Positions 16,664 through 25,406 of a stretch of DNA of 64,000 bases are shown piece by piece. The stretch is from NCBI GenBank assembly GCA_038524795.1, contig JBCBIJ010000004.1, positions 248,001 to 312,000 of the forward strand. Direction: 5' to 3'. Under the pieces are notes generated by a model, which was given only the letters and a program-made list of their open reading frames with translations, searched no databases and was not told the origin of the DNA. Every line of letters starts with the position of its first letter. The stretch's first letter is position 1. A program made the translations under genes and the position numbers. The stretch comes from CALBPI01 sp038524795 (lineage in GTDB: Bacteria; Pseudomonadota; Gammaproteobacteria; Steroidobacterales; Woeseiaceae).

Positions 16664-16789
16664 CGCGAGTTAGTCATCGTCCCCACAGCTTCGCTGGTTG
16701 ACTAACTTCGTTGTCCCCAATAGTCTCTTCTCCTCGCATTGGAAGAGACGCCTAAGGCCGGCCTCTCTGTTCGACGCCGGCCTTTTTTT
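16664..16789 (+). ncRNA. Candidate structured RNA (small RNA or HiPIP leader) ending in an intrinsic terminator
   Basis: Three perfect stems follow one another: AGTTAGTCA (16668-16676) with TGACTAACT (16699-16707), enclosing a small CAG-CTTCG-CTG hairpin; GTCTCTTC (16723-16730) with GAAGAGAC (16742-16749); and the terminator stem. The short sequence GTCCCCA occurs both inside the first loop and between the first and second stems. No open frame fits this stretch. It could be a free-standing small RNA of about 125 nt or the regulatory leader of the HiPIP gene, whose ATG is 34 nt beyond the T-tract. No known family was recognised. Confidence 0.5.
16754..16789 (+). terminator. Rho-independent terminator/attenuator before the HiPIP gene
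   Basis: AAGGCCGGC pairs perfectly with GCCGGCCTT across a 13-nt loop and is followed by seven T residues (16783-16789). It lies upstream of the HiPIP coding region rather than after a gene end, so it must close a separate transcript or act as an attenuator. Confidence 0.85.
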
Positions 16790-16823
16790 ATTCCTGAATA
16801 CCGAACTTGCCAAGGAGTCCGGA

Positions 16824-17159
16824 ATGTCAAAGAAAGTCACAGATCGCACCACGTCGCGACGAACTTTTGTCAAAGGTGCGCTGGGCGTAGTCGCCGCGGT
16901 GCCTGTCGCGGCTGTCCTGCGCGGCCGTGATGCTTTTGCCAACGACCTGCCCAAACTGTCCGAAGACGATCCGCAGGCGCAGGCGCTGAGCTATAAGCAC
17001 GACGCCGCAGAAGCTGCAGCTGCTGGGGAAGGTCAGAACTGCGCAAACTGCCAGCTCTACACGGGCGGTGACGCGGAGTGGGGTCCGTGCTCGATCTTCG
17101 CAGGCAAGGCTGTCAGCGCGAAAGGCTGGTGCGCCACCTGGGTGCAGCGCGCCGGTTAA
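16824..17159 (+). CDS. High-potential iron-sulfur protein (HiPIP), Tat-exported
   Basis: Start at the ATG at 16824, preceded by AAGGAGTCCGGA. The 111-residue precursor opens with a twin-arginine signal (TTSRRTFVKGALG, residues 9-21), consistent with export of a folded cofactor protein. The mature part has the four HiPIP cysteines in order, two in QNCANCQLY, one in EWGPCSIFAG and one in KGWCATW, which ligate a [4Fe-4S]3+/2+ cluster. HiPIPs are periplasmic one-electron carriers that feed photosynthetic reaction centres or terminal oxidases; in a genome without visible photosynthesis genes here, a respiratory role is likely. A strong terminator follows, so the gene is probably monocistronic. Confidence 0.93.
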   Translation: MSKKVTDRTTSRRTFVKGALGVVAAVPVAAVLRGRDAFANDLPKLSEDDPQAQALSYKHDAAEAAAAGEGQNCANCQLYTGGDAEWGPCSIFAGKAVSAKGWCATWVQRAG

Positions 17160-17184
17160 ACCGTCGCTACATCTGAAAATCGGG

Positions 17185-17220
17185 GGCCAGGTCACGGAAA
17201 CGTGATCTGGCCTTTTTATT
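17185..17220 (+). terminator. Rho-independent terminator of the HiPIP gene
   Basis: A 12-bp perfect stem, GGCCAGGTCACG with its complement, capped by the tetraloop GAAA, is followed by TTTTTATT. It sits 25 bp after the HiPIP stop codon. Confidence 0.92.
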
Positions 17221-17317
17221 TTTTGTTGCCGCTGCCGCAACCAACATGAGGGCAGCGGCATCACAGAAATACGTGGGGGCGTAATCGTGGACTCGACCAA
17301 TGACAGGAGACGTAACG

Positions 17318-17599
17318 ATGAAAACCCCACTGGTACTGGTAGCTGTAATGGCGCTCACGGGCTGCGCCACCTCGCTCGATGACCTGGTTCTGGAGGCGGG
17401 ACGCACAGGCGACTGGTCTGCCGTGGAGCAGCGCGAGTGGCTCAACGACCGCCGCGCGGCCGACGGCATTCCGATGCTGGCCGGCGTGTGCGGCGAGCGT
17501 CAGATCGCCGTGGTCTCGACGACAGGCGCGCCGCGCTGCGAACGCAGCGACATCCTTGAGCGTGCGCTGACGCCGAGAACGGGTTCAGCCATTCGTTAG
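17318..17599 (+). CDS. Small lipoprotein of unknown function
   Basis: Start at 17318, nine bases after AGGAG, giving the lipoprotein signal MKTPLVLVAVMALTGCATS with lipobox ALTGC. The 93-residue precursor contains a short mature domain with two further cysteines, VCGERQIAVVSTTGAPRCERSD, which could form a disulfide in the periplasm. Gly/Asp at the cleavage site is absent (Ala follows Cys), so outer-membrane sorting is likely. No family was recognised. It overlaps the end of the convergent DUF2256/DUF3253 gene by 15 bp. Confidence 0.7.
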   Translation: MKTPLVLVAVMALTGCATSLDDLVLEAGRTGDWSAVEQREWLNDRRAADGIPMLAGVCGERQIAVVSTTGAPRCERSDILERALTPRTGSAIR

Positions 17600-17968
17600 C
17601 AGCCTGAGGCGCACCGGGCCCCGCGCTGTCGAGGGATCGACGGCACGACCACGTTGCGTCATCTCGAGCGCGCCGGAGGCGACGAGCCGGCGCGCCGCGG
17701 AGCGAGCACGCTCCATCAAGGTGCGCCAGTCATCGGGCGAGACGCGCCTTGCGGCTTCACTGGGGCAGATGGTTGCCCCGCGCGCGCGGGCGGCGAGCAG
17801 ATCCAGGATCGCCTGCTCGAGCGCCGCATCGACGCCCGTCTTGCCGCGTTTGCGACAAGCGTCCGAACAATACTTCACATCGTCCCAGTTGCGCGCCCAC
17901 TTGCGTCGCCAGGTCATGGTGCGCCCGCAGACAATGCAGGGCTTTTCGTCGCCGGGACCGCCCGCCAT
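17585..17968 (-). CDS. DUF2256/DUF3253 two-domain protein, photolyase partner
   Basis: The 127-residue protein joins two small domains. The N-terminal one (residues 8-42) is a zinc-ribbon-like DUF2256: CIVCGRTMTWRRKWARN then YCSDACRKRG, four cysteines as C-x2-C and C-x3-C. The C-terminal one (residues about 45-127) is a DUF3253 winged-helix-like domain with CPSEAARRV and ARSAARRLVASGALEMTQRG. DUF2256 genes are commonly found beside cryptochrome/photolyase genes, as here: its start is two bases after the stop of the photolyase fusion, so they form an operon. A DNA-contacting accessory role in light-dependent repair is inference from position and the zinc-ribbon and winged-helix character. Confidence 0.85.
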   Translation of the reverse strand: MAGGPGDEKPCIVCGRTMTWRRKWARNWDDVKYCSDACRKRGKTGVDAALEQAILDLLAARARGATICPSEAARRVSPDDWRTLMERARSAARRLVASGALEMTQRGRAVDPSTARGPVRLRLLTNG

Positions 17969-17970
17969 GG

Positions 17971-20406
17971 CTACAGCAACGCGCCTTGCACGGGGGCAGT
18001 TGGCTGCGTCAATGCCGCGGCGGCCAGCACCCGACCGGCCGCCGCCTTACCGCTCAACCACGCGGACTCCACGCGCGAATTGCTCGAGCACCAATCACCG
18101 CAGACACCGATCCAGTTTTCTGTATCAAACAAGCAGCCCGCATCGAGGCCTTGCTCTGTGCGTGCAAAACGCCAGCGGTGGGCCACAGCGGTGTCGGCTT
18201 CAACCGCCACACCCGTGATACGCACGAAGGCGTTGACCAGCGTCTGCGCGCACGACTCGGCGTCATCCTCGAGATGTGCTTTTGACCATTCGCTCGTCGC
18301 GTGGACGACCCAGCGCTGCTCGCCGTCCGCGGCGCGGCTGCCGATCCAGGCCAGTGTGTCGTCGTTGAGGAACGCGGCTTGCCAGTGGGCGGAGGGTACT
18401 GCCGGCCCGGTAAACATCGCCGCCCAACAGGGTAGAAACGCAACAGCGCGGGCTCGGGCGGCGAAATCCGGTTGCACGAGCTCGAGCAACTCGGCGGCCT
18501 GCGGCGCGGGTGCCGTAACGAGCACCACATCGAACAGCCCGCCGGGCCGGCACGGGCCCGTCGTCTCGCAGTCAAGCTCCCAGGCTTTGTCCGCTCTGCG
18601 TAGCGCCGTGACGCGTGTTCCAGTGATGAGTTCGAGGCCGTGCGCCATGCGACGTGTCAGTGCATTCATGCCGCCAACGCCGCGCCAGCGCGTGCTGCGG
18701 GTTGGCGCGTCGGCCCCATCCGGCGCACCCAGAATCGCAGGCCAACGCTCAATGATGCCTTCCTGTTCCCAGGACGCGAGGTGTTGGGCAAAGCGCGGGT
18801 CGCGGGCCGTAAAGAACTGGGCGCCGTGATCGAATTGTGCGGCGTCGCGGCGCCGCGTGGCGGCGCGCCCGCCCGGGCCGCGGCTTTTTTCGATCACAAC
18901 GACTTCGTGGTTGTGGTCGGCAAGCGTGCGCGCCGCCGCGATGCCGGCAATGCCCGCACCGATAACCGCAACGCGGAGTCGGCGACCCTGAGGGCGATTC
19001 ACGTGGTCGGCGTAGGCTGTCAGATCGAGTCGGTCAGCGTGCTGGCGCACGGAGCGGCCGCGCACGGTGCCCAAAACCGGTTGCTCGGGCGTGAACGGGC
19101 GATCGAATAGGCCCAGCGCCCAAAGCAGGCCGCCGTAGGAGGATGGGTCATTACCATCCAGGGCGTAGCGGTGGTTCAGGTCGATGAGTGCGCTGTGCGC
19201 GTCGCGTGGTGTGCGCGTCCAGCCGGGGATGACCTTTGCCCAGGTCATGCGCAAATTGTTGTGCAGTTCACCGTGCGCTAGCAGCGAACGCTGAGCGAGG
19301 TCCCAGAGCGTTTCGTCACTTTGCGCATGCTGCAACGCGTACAGCGACAGGTCGCGATCACGACGATCGTCGCTATGCTGCGTGAGCGTCTCGCGGGCCC
19401 AGGCGGGGATCGCCGACCAGGCGTCCGGGTCTGAACAGTGAAAGCAGAAGTTGTGCGCGATCTCGCGCCACACCGTCAGCTCTTCGATGAACTTGTCGGC
19501 GCCGGCCCCGCCGGTGTCCATCGCGTCAGCGGCCAGCCGAAAGGGGGAGACCATGCCGTAATGCAGGTAGGCCGACATGCGGCTGACACCCTGTGGCCAC
19601 TGTTCGGCCGCGTCATTGCGGCGCCGGTGGTAGCCCCGGAGGCCGCGCTCGCGAAACGTCTTCCAGCGCGCATAACCCGCTTCGCTGCCGCCGGGCGTGT
19701 CGGCCACGGGTCCGATAGCGTGATTGATCGGCAGGTCAGCGATGGCCGCCAGCAAGTCCGCGTCGTCGGCGTCCGCAAGGTCAAACGTGGGCCAGTCCGA
19801 CGCGTCGAGTGCGCCCGAGTCGGGCACGGCGGCGTCGCGCCAGCCTTCTGCGATGCGCTTTGGGTATTCGTGCTTGAGCTTGTCGCGAAACTTAAAGGCC
19901 CGGTCGATGGCCTTGCCCGGAAACGGCATGGGCACGATGCAGCGCGCGTCGACCTGCACGACGGGGCCCGTGGCCGTCTTGGCCATGCGCGGCTGCCAAC
20001 GATCGAAAGGCGCCACGGGCATCATTTCGAATACAACGGCCGCCGCACGGCGCACGAGATCAGGCAGCGGTGAAGACGCGCCATCGCGCGGCAGAAAAAA
20101 TCGATAGGCGATACCACGCTCTGCCAGAGCGCGGCTCACATCACGCGCGCCCTGCAGGATAAACAGGTGGTGGCGGTCACTGTCGTAGCGGTGTGCGCCG
20201 CCGAGGCCCTGATACACCAACACGGGTTTACCGGTTTCAGCGGACAACGCGAGCGCTGTGTCGAGCGCCGGATTGTCGTGCGCGCGCATGGCGTGGTGCA
20301 TCCAATACAGCACGTAGTCGCCCTCGGCAGGGGCTGCCGCGTGCAGCACACGCGCCCGTTCCCGAAGTTCGGGGGGCAACGTGCTCAGGAGATCGGTCTC
20401 AGTCAT
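17971..20406 (-). CDS. Class II-like DNA photolyase fused to a renalase-like FAD oxidoreductase
   Basis: The start is the ATG at 20406; the open frame runs 172 codons further but overlaps the divergent photolyase gene and has no conserved sequence there. The 811-residue protein has two halves. Residues about 1-465 are a class II CPD photolyase: VLYWMHHAMRAHDNPAL, MPVAPFDRW, SRMSAYLHYGMVSPFRLA, FIEELTVWREIAHNFCF and LDGNDPSSYGGLLWALG. From about residue 474 a second FAD/NAD Rossmann domain begins (VAVIGAGIAGIAAARTL), with VIEKSRGPGGRAATRR, FDHGAQFFTARDP and a C-terminal GVCGDWC, typical of renalase/COG3380 amine-oxidase-like proteins. The first half reverses pyrimidine dimers with light; the second could reduce or supply flavin or pigment, which is inference. 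No stop or frameshift separates the halves. Confidence 0.88.
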   Translation of the reverse strand: MTETDLLSTLPPELRERARVLHAAAPAEGDYVLYWMHHAMRAHDNPALDTALALSAETGKPVLVYQGLGGAHRYDSDRHHLFILQGARDVSRALAERGIAYRFFLPRDGASSPLPDLVRRAAAVVFEMMPVAPFDRWQPRMAKTATGPVVQVDARCIVPMPFPGKAIDRAFKFRDKLKHEYPKRIAEGWRDAAVPDSGALDASDWPTFDLADADDADLLAAIADLPINHAIGPVADTPGGSEAGYARWKTFRERGLRGYHRRRNDAAEQWPQGVSRMSAYLHYGMVSPFRLAADAMDTGGAGADKFIEELTVWREIAHNFCFHCSDPDAWSAIPAWARETLTQHSDDRRDRDLSLYALQHAQSDETLWDLAQRSLLAHGELHNNLRMTWAKVIPGWTRTPRDAHSALIDLNHRYALDGNDPSSYGGLLWALGLFDRPFTPEQPVLGTVRGRSVRQHADRLDLTAYADHVNRPQGRRLRVAVIGAGIAGIAAARTLADHNHEVVVIEKSRGPGGRAATRRRDAAQFDHGAQFFTARDPRFAQHLASWEQEGIIERWPAILGAPDGADAPTRSTRWRGVGGMNALTRRMAHGLELITGTRVTALRRADKAWELDCETTGPCRPGGLFDVVLVTAPAPQAAELLELVQPDFAARARAVAFLPCWAAMFTGPAVPSAHWQAAFLNDDTLAWIGSRAADGEQRWVVHATSEWSKAHLEDDAESCAQTLVNAFVRITGVAVEADTAVAHRWRFARTEQGLDAGCLFDTENWIGVCGDWCSSNSRVESAWLSGKAAAGRVLAAAALTQPTAPVQGALL

Positions 20407-20532
20407 GGCTGATCTGTAACTTAGACAAATGGCGGGAAGTGTCGCAAAAACCTGAGCAAAGCATCGACATGGCAGGGATTTTGATACGACACCTGGGTAT
20501 TCTACGTTCTTTGTCGAAGTACTGCTGGGCGC

Positions 20533-22110
20533 ATGTCGACTCCCGTACACCTTGTCTGGTTCAAGCGCGACCTCCGGGTCACGGACCACGTGCCGCTCGC
20601 CGCCGCGACGCAAGCGGGCCGCGTGTTGCCGCTGTTTATCGTCGAGCCCGATATCGTCGGGGCGGCCGATTACGATGCCATGCACTACCGCTTCTTGTAC
20701 GACGGCCTCGTTGAACTGCGTGCTGCGCTGGCGGCGCGGGGGCAAGCGCTCGTCGTGCGCGTTGGCGAGACTGTCGAGGTGCTGCGCGCCTTGCACCAGC
20801 AAACTCGGTTCGAGGCCATCCACGTCCATGAGGAGACGGGCAACGCGCTGACGTTCACCCGCGACCGCGCCGTACTGGATTGGGCGCAGACCATTGGCGT
20901 CGCGGTGTACGAGACGCCGCAAACGGGTGTGGTGCGCCGGCTCGAGTCGCGCAACGGCTGGTCGGCAATCTGGGGCAAGCGCATGAAGGCGCCGCGACTC
21001 GATGCGCCAGAAGCCATCGCTGGGCTGACCGATCTCGACACGGGACCGATTCCCGATGCCGAGGCACTGGGATTGCGCGACCTACATCCGGCCGTCGCGG
21101 CACGCGAGCAGACCCAGCGTGGCGGGGCAGCGCAGGCCCACGCGACGCTCGAGAGCTTTCTCGAGGAACGTGGACATCGCTACCACCGCGAAATGAGTGC
21201 GCCGGGCACCGCGTGGCGGTCTTGCTCACGACTGAGCGCTTATCTCGCGACCGGCGCCATCTCAATGCGTGAAGTGGTGCAGCGCGCGCGCGCCGACGAT
21301 CGCCTGCCGCGGCGCGCGTCCAGCGCTTTCGTGAGTCGACTGCACTGGCACTGCCATTTCATGCAGAAGCTCGAGTCGCAGCCCTCGATCGAGTATCAGT
21401 GCTTCAATGCGGCCTACGAGGGTCTGCGTGATGGTGGCAATTCAGAGGCACTCTATGACGCCTGGTGCACGGGACGCACCGGTTATCCGTTCGTCGATGC
21501 CTGCATGCGATCCCTGCAAGCCACGGGTTGGATTAACTTCCGTATGCGCGCGATGCTCGTTTCGTTTGCGGCTTACGATCTCTGGCTCGACTGGCGGCTG
21601 TTCCGCGACTTTCTCGCGCGCCAGTTCATCGACTATGAGCCCGGTATTCACATCTCGCAGATCCAGATGCAGAGTGGCACGACAGGCATCAACACGCCGC
21701 GGATGTACAACCCGATCAAACAAGGTTGGGACCACGATACCCAGGGCGACTTCATTCGTCGTTGGGTGCCGGAACTGGCCAACGTACCCGCGCCATTTAT
21801 CCACGAACCCTGGAAGCTCACACCCATGGAGGCCGAGGCGGCTGGAGTGACCTTGGGCGTCGACTACCCCGAACGTGTGGTCGATCATGCAACCTCGGTA
21901 CGCGAGGCGCGCAAACGTATCGGTACGGTGCGCCGGTCGGCCGAACACCGTGGCGAGGCTGAGCGTGTCTTCGACCAACACGGCAGTCGCAAGAGCTCAC
22001 GCGACCGGATGTCGAAGACGGGCTATCGAAAGCGCCGCACGAGTGGCAGTGACGCCCCCCGATTCGACGCGCCCAACGAAGACGACAACCAGCTTGGCCT
22101 CTTTGATTAG
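20533..22110 (+). CDS. Cryptochrome/photolyase family protein
   Basis: The 525-residue protein has the N-terminal antenna domain VHLVWFKRDLRVTDHVPLAAA and a C-terminal FAD-binding domain: SRLSAYLATGAISMREV, a catalytic-pocket segment FVSRLHWHCHFMQKLE, TGYPFVDACMRSLQATGWINFRMRAMLVSF, and SGTTGINTPRMYNPIKQGWDHD. It ends with a basic, disordered tail of about 60 residues (GTVRRSAEHRGEAERVF ... NQLGLFD). Members repair dimers or act as blue-light receptors; the two roles cannot be told apart here. It diverges from the photolyase fusion across 126 bp, so both probably respond to the same control region. Confidence 0.88.
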   Translation: MSTPVHLVWFKRDLRVTDHVPLAAATQAGRVLPLFIVEPDIVGAADYDAMHYRFLYDGLVELRAALAARGQALVVRVGETVEVLRALHQQTRFEAIHVHEETGNALTFTRDRAVLDWAQTIGVAVYETPQTGVVRRLESRNGWSAIWGKRMKAPRLDAPEAIAGLTDLDTGPIPDAEALGLRDLHPAVAAREQTQRGGAAQAHATLESFLEERGHRYHREMSAPGTAWRSCSRLSAYLATGAISMREVVQRARADDRLPRRASSAFVSRLHWHCHFMQKLESQPSIEYQCFNAAYEGLRDGGNSEALYDAWCTGRTGYPFVDACMRSLQATGWINFRMRAMLVSFAAYDLWLDWRLFRDFLARQFIDYEPGIHISQIQMQSGTTGINTPRMYNPIKQGWDHDTQGDFIRRWVPELANVPAPFIHEPWKLTPMEAEAAGVTLGVDYPERVVDHATSVREARKRIGTVRRSAEHRGEAERVFDQHGSRKSSRDRMSKTGYRKRRTSGSDAPRFDAPNEDDNQLGLFD

Positions 22111-22158
22111 CCGCTGGCGTGGCTTACCCTCGGGCTGGCTTGGACTGGGGAGACAGCG

Positions 22159-23073
22159 ATGCGCGTGATGAGCTTTCGTCACGGTGACGTAGACAGCTTC
22201 GGCGTTGTGACGGCTGCCGGCGTCATCGACATGGGCGCTCGGCTCGCGGGGCGTTACGGCACATTGCGTGACGTGATTGCCGCCGATGCGCTCGACACGC
22301 TGCGCGACATGTCGCAGGACTACACGGCCGATTACTCGCTGGAAGACATCACGTTCTTGCCGCCCATACCGGCGCCCGAGAAGATTATCTGTGTTGGTAT
22401 CAACTACCGGCCACACATCGAGGAAACGGGTCGCGAGCCACCCGAGTATCCGCTCTTGTTTGTCCGGTTTCCGGGCAGCCTCACAGGGCACAACGAAGCG
22501 CTTGTAGTGCCGTCGTTGTCGCACCGACTCGACTATGAGGGTGAACTCGCCGTGGTCATAGGCCGTGCGGGTCGACACATCCCGGCGCAGGGCGCGTTGC
22601 GGCATGTCGCCGGCTACGCTTGCGTCAATGACGGCAGCGTGCGCGACTACCAGCGCCACACCTCGCAGTTCACGCCCGGCAAGAATTTTCAGTCCAGCGG
22701 CAGTTTCGGGCCGTGGCTGACAACAGCGGATGAGGTCGGTGATCCGGGGTCGCTCAACCTCGAGACGCGTCTTAATGGAGACATCATGCAATCGGCTTCG
22801 GTCGGCGACCTTGTGTTCGACATTCCGGCACTCATCGCCTACGTGTCTTCGTTTGCGGAACTGACGCCCGGCGATGTGATCGTTACGGGTACGCCAGGCG
22901 GTGTGGGCTACGTGCGCAAGCCGCCCATTTACATGAAAGCGGGCGATGTGGTTGAAGTCGACATCTCGGGTGTCGGTGTGCTGCGCAACCGCGTGGCCGA
23001 AGAGGTCAATACGCTCGACAGCGGCAGCTTCCGCGTCGACGAATCGGACAAGGAGGAGGTTTCCGAGGCATGA
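22159..23073 (+). CDS. Fumarylacetoacetate-hydrolase family protein
   Basis: The 304-residue protein has the FAH fold: an N-terminal swivel domain then IICVGINYRPHIEETG (near residue 76), the metal-binding LDYEGELAVVIGR (near 117), KNFQSSGSFGPWL, and the C-terminal VIVTGTPGGVGY. Divalent-metal enzymes of this family hydrolyse fumarylpyruvate or acylpyruvates, isomerise 2-hydroxyhepta-2,4-diene-1,7-dioate, or decarboxylate oxaloacetate; the 12-residue Asp/Glu-rich C-terminus is non-diagnostic. It is the first gene of an operon in which the next two genes begin at ATGA overlaps, suggesting catabolism of an aromatic or heterocyclic compound. Confidence 0.87.
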   Translation: MRVMSFRHGDVDSFGVVTAAGVIDMGARLAGRYGTLRDVIAADALDTLRDMSQDYTADYSLEDITFLPPIPAPEKIICVGINYRPHIEETGREPPEYPLLFVRFPGSLTGHNEALVVPSLSHRLDYEGELAVVIGRAGRHIPAQGALRHVAGYACVNDGSVRDYQRHTSQFTPGKNFQSSGSFGPWLTTADEVGDPGSLNLETRLNGDIMQSASVGDLVFDIPALIAYVSSFAELTPGDVIVTGTPGGVGYVRKPPIYMKAGDVVEVDISGVGVLRNRVAEEVNTLDSGSFRVDESDKEEVSEA

Positions 23074-25406
23074 CCACGATTGAACAGGGCGAGTCGCGCA
23101 CGCGCACCGAAGACGCCCGGCTGATTACGGGGCAAGGCGCGTACCTTGATGATGTGCCACTCGACAATCTCGCCTGCCTAAGATTCCTGCGATCGCCCGT
23201 CGCGGCCGCGCGGATTCGCAGGCTCGACACAAGCGTTGCGTCCGGCATGCCGGGTGTGCTGAGCGTTTTCACGATCGCTGACCTGGATACCGCAGGTGTC
23301 CGAGACGTGCCGGCGTCTGACGTCGCGGCGACGCCCTGGCACGCGGGTCACGAGGCCGTGGGTCAGCCACCCCTGGCGCGCGACTACGTGCGCTATGAAG
23401 GTGAGCCCATCGCCGCTGTCGTGGCCGAAACACGGGCCGCAGCCGATGCAGCGCTTGAGGCCATCGAGCTCGTCCTCGACGAATCCGCGCCCGTGGCTTC
23501 CCTGTCGCAGGCGCTCGGCGACGGCGCGCCGCTCGTGCACGCTGATGTGCCCGGCAATGTGCTGGGCGTCCTGGGGCAGGGCGACTCGGCGGCGACGGAT
23601 GCCGCGTTTGAGTCGGCCGCGCGCATCGTGACGCTCGACCTCGTCAACAATCGATTGGCGCCCTGCGCGATCGAACCGCGGGGTGCGGCGGCGACGTACG
23701 ACAGCACGACGGGCGACTACGTGCTCTACCAGGGTTGCCAGGGCGTGCACACGCTCAAGGGCCGTGTCCTGCAGGCCATGCCGATTGAGCCGGAGCGTTT
23801 GCGGGTCGTGTGCCCCGACGTCGGTGGCGCGTTCGGACTGAAGATGTTCTTGCAGTGCGAAACGCTGAGCGTGTTGCATGCGACGCGAGCGACGGGGCGT
23901 CCTGTGAAGTGGGTGGCGGACCGGCGCGAGAGTTTTCTTTCCGATCTCCATGGTCGGGATCACGAGACGCATGCCGAACTCGCGCTCGATGACGAGGGCA
24001 GGTTCCAGGCGCTACGTGTGCACATCGACTCTAACGTGGGCGCTTACCAGTCCCAGGCCGGCGCGATGATCGCCTGGATCGGCGCTTACATGACGACGGG
24101 GTGTTACACGATTCCGGAGGCGCACGCGCGCATTCGCGTCATCATGACGAACACCGTTCCCGTCGACGCCTACCGGGGTGCCGGCAGGCCCGAAGCGGCT
24201 TATCTCATCGAGCGTCTCGTCGACAAGGCGGCCCGCGAGGTGGGCCTGTCCCCTGACGAAATTCGGCGCCGCAATTTTATTCAGCCCGGCGACTTTCCCT
24301 ACCGCGTGCCGACGGGGCAGGTCTACGACTCCGGCGAATACGAGCGGCAGATGGACCTCGCGCTGGCCCGCAGCGACTGGCGGGGCTTTGCCACACGGCG
24401 CGATGCGTCAGCGGAACGTGGCCGGTTGCGCGGCATCGGCTTGTCTTACTATGTGGAGATCTGCGCGGGCTTCGGCAACGAGGAAGTGGATCTGCACTTT
24501 GGCACCGACGGTCAGCTCACGGTTCGTGTCGGTACGCAGTCGACGGGGCAGGGTCATGAGACGGCCTACGCGCAACTTGCAGCGCGTGAGCTGGGGATCG
24601 ACGTGCATGCCGTGCGCGTTTTGCAGGGCGACACGCGACTCATTCGTTCGGGGCAAGGCACGGGAGGTTCGCGCACGATGGCCATCGGCGGGTCCGCGCT
24701 GATCGGCGCCTGCGCCCGCCTGCGCGACGCGGCCTGCGCCCAGGCGGCCGCCATGGCGGAGGTCGATGCCGCAAGCGTTGTGTTCGCCGATGGCGCACTC
24801 GACGCGGGCGGCACGGCGCTCTCGCTGGTCGATGTGGCGCTGGCGACCTACGACGACGCGACGCGCGCTGAAGCAGTGGCGCCCGGTCTCGCCGTGACCG
24901 CCGAGTTCGAGCCAACGGCGGGCACGTTCCCGAACGGTTGCCACATCTGCGAAGTCGAGATCGATCCCGAAACCGGGCACGTCGACATCCTGCGCTACAC
25001 GGTGCAAGACGACTTCGGCAACGTCATCAATCCACTGCTGCTCGAGGGGCAGGTAGTTGGCGGCGTGGCGCAAGGCCTGGGCCAGGCGCTTATGGAGCGG
25101 GCGTTGTACTCAACCGACGACGGCTTGCTACTGAGCGACTCATTCATGGGCTACGCCATGCCAAGCGCCGAGGACATGCCCAATCTCGATTTTGCGCACA
25201 GCCCCGTGCCGTCGCCGCGCAACCCGCTGGGCCTCAAGGGCGCCGGTGAAGCCGGCACGATCGGCGCACCGCCCGCAGTCGTCAATGCGGTCGTCGATGC
25301 GCTCTACGAGTCCGGTGTCGATCACATTGACATGCCTGTGTCCGCGGCGGCCGTGTGGCACGCACTCAATCCCGGAGCACGCCAACGCGAACGCGAGGCC
25401 GCATGA
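23070..25406 (+). CDS. Molybdopterin-binding subunit of a xanthine dehydrogenase/CO dehydrogenase-like enzyme (form II CoxL type)
   Basis: The 778-residue protein is the catalytic subunit of a molybdenum hydroxylase: RTEDARLITGQGAYLDD at the N-terminus, CPDVGGAFGLKMF in the first Moco domain (near residue 250), AYRGAGRPEAAYLIE (near 369), GTQSTGQGHETAYAQ, and GLKGAGEAGTIGAPPA with the expected catalytic Glu (near residue 726). AYRGAGR is the signature of form II CoxL-like enzymes; the AYxCSFR loop of true CO dehydrogenases is absent, so oxidation of CO is unlikely. The iron-sulfur and FAD subunits that normally accompany it are not adjacent. The ATG overlaps the FAH stop and the stop overlaps the amidase start, so the three are coupled. 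Confidence 0.92.
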   Translation: MTTIEQGESRTRTEDARLITGQGAYLDDVPLDNLACLRFLRSPVAAARIRRLDTSVASGMPGVLSVFTIADLDTAGVRDVPASDVAATPWHAGHEAVGQPPLARDYVRYEGEPIAAVVAETRAAADAALEAIELVLDESAPVASLSQALGDGAPLVHADVPGNVLGVLGQGDSAATDAAFESAARIVTLDLVNNRLAPCAIEPRGAAATYDSTTGDYVLYQGCQGVHTLKGRVLQAMPIEPERLRVVCPDVGGAFGLKMFLQCETLSVLHATRATGRPVKWVADRRESFLSDLHGRDHETHAELALDDEGRFQALRVHIDSNVGAYQSQAGAMIAWIGAYMTTGCYTIPEAHARIRVIMTNTVPVDAYRGAGRPEAAYLIERLVDKAAREVGLSPDEIRRRNFIQPGDFPYRVPTGQVYDSGEYERQMDLALARSDWRGFATRRDASAERGRLRGIGLSYYVEICAGFGNEEVDLHFGTDGQLTVRVGTQSTGQGHETAYAQLAARELGIDVHAVRVLQGDTRLIRSGQGTGGSRTMAIGGSALIGACARLRDAACAQAAAMAEVDAASVVFADGALDAGGTALSLVDVALATYDDATRAEAVAPGLAVTAEFEPTAGTFPNGCHICEVEIDPETGHVDILRYTVQDDFGNVINPLLLEGQVVGGVAQGLGQALMERALYSTDDGLLLSDSFMGYAMPSAEDMPNLDFAHSPVPSPRNPLGLKGAGEAGTIGAPPAVVNAVVDALYESGVDHIDMPVSAAAVWHALNPGARQREREAA

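Noticed and set aside
20407..20532. Light-responsive ECF-type promoters between the two photolyase genes
   Set aside because: TAAGT-like and CGACAC-like elements occur in both directions, but spacing differs between the two and neither matches a known consensus well enough.
20407..20922. N-terminal extension of the photolyase fusion upstream of 20406
   Set aside because: The extra 172 codons overlap the divergent cryptochrome gene and have no conserved sequence; the ATG at 20406 starts a normal photolyase N-terminus.
23070..25406. Aerobic carbon monoxide dehydrogenase large subunit
   Set aside because: The active-site loop reads AYRGAGR, the form II signature, rather than the AYxCSFR loop of proven CO dehydrogenases, and the other subunits are missing.
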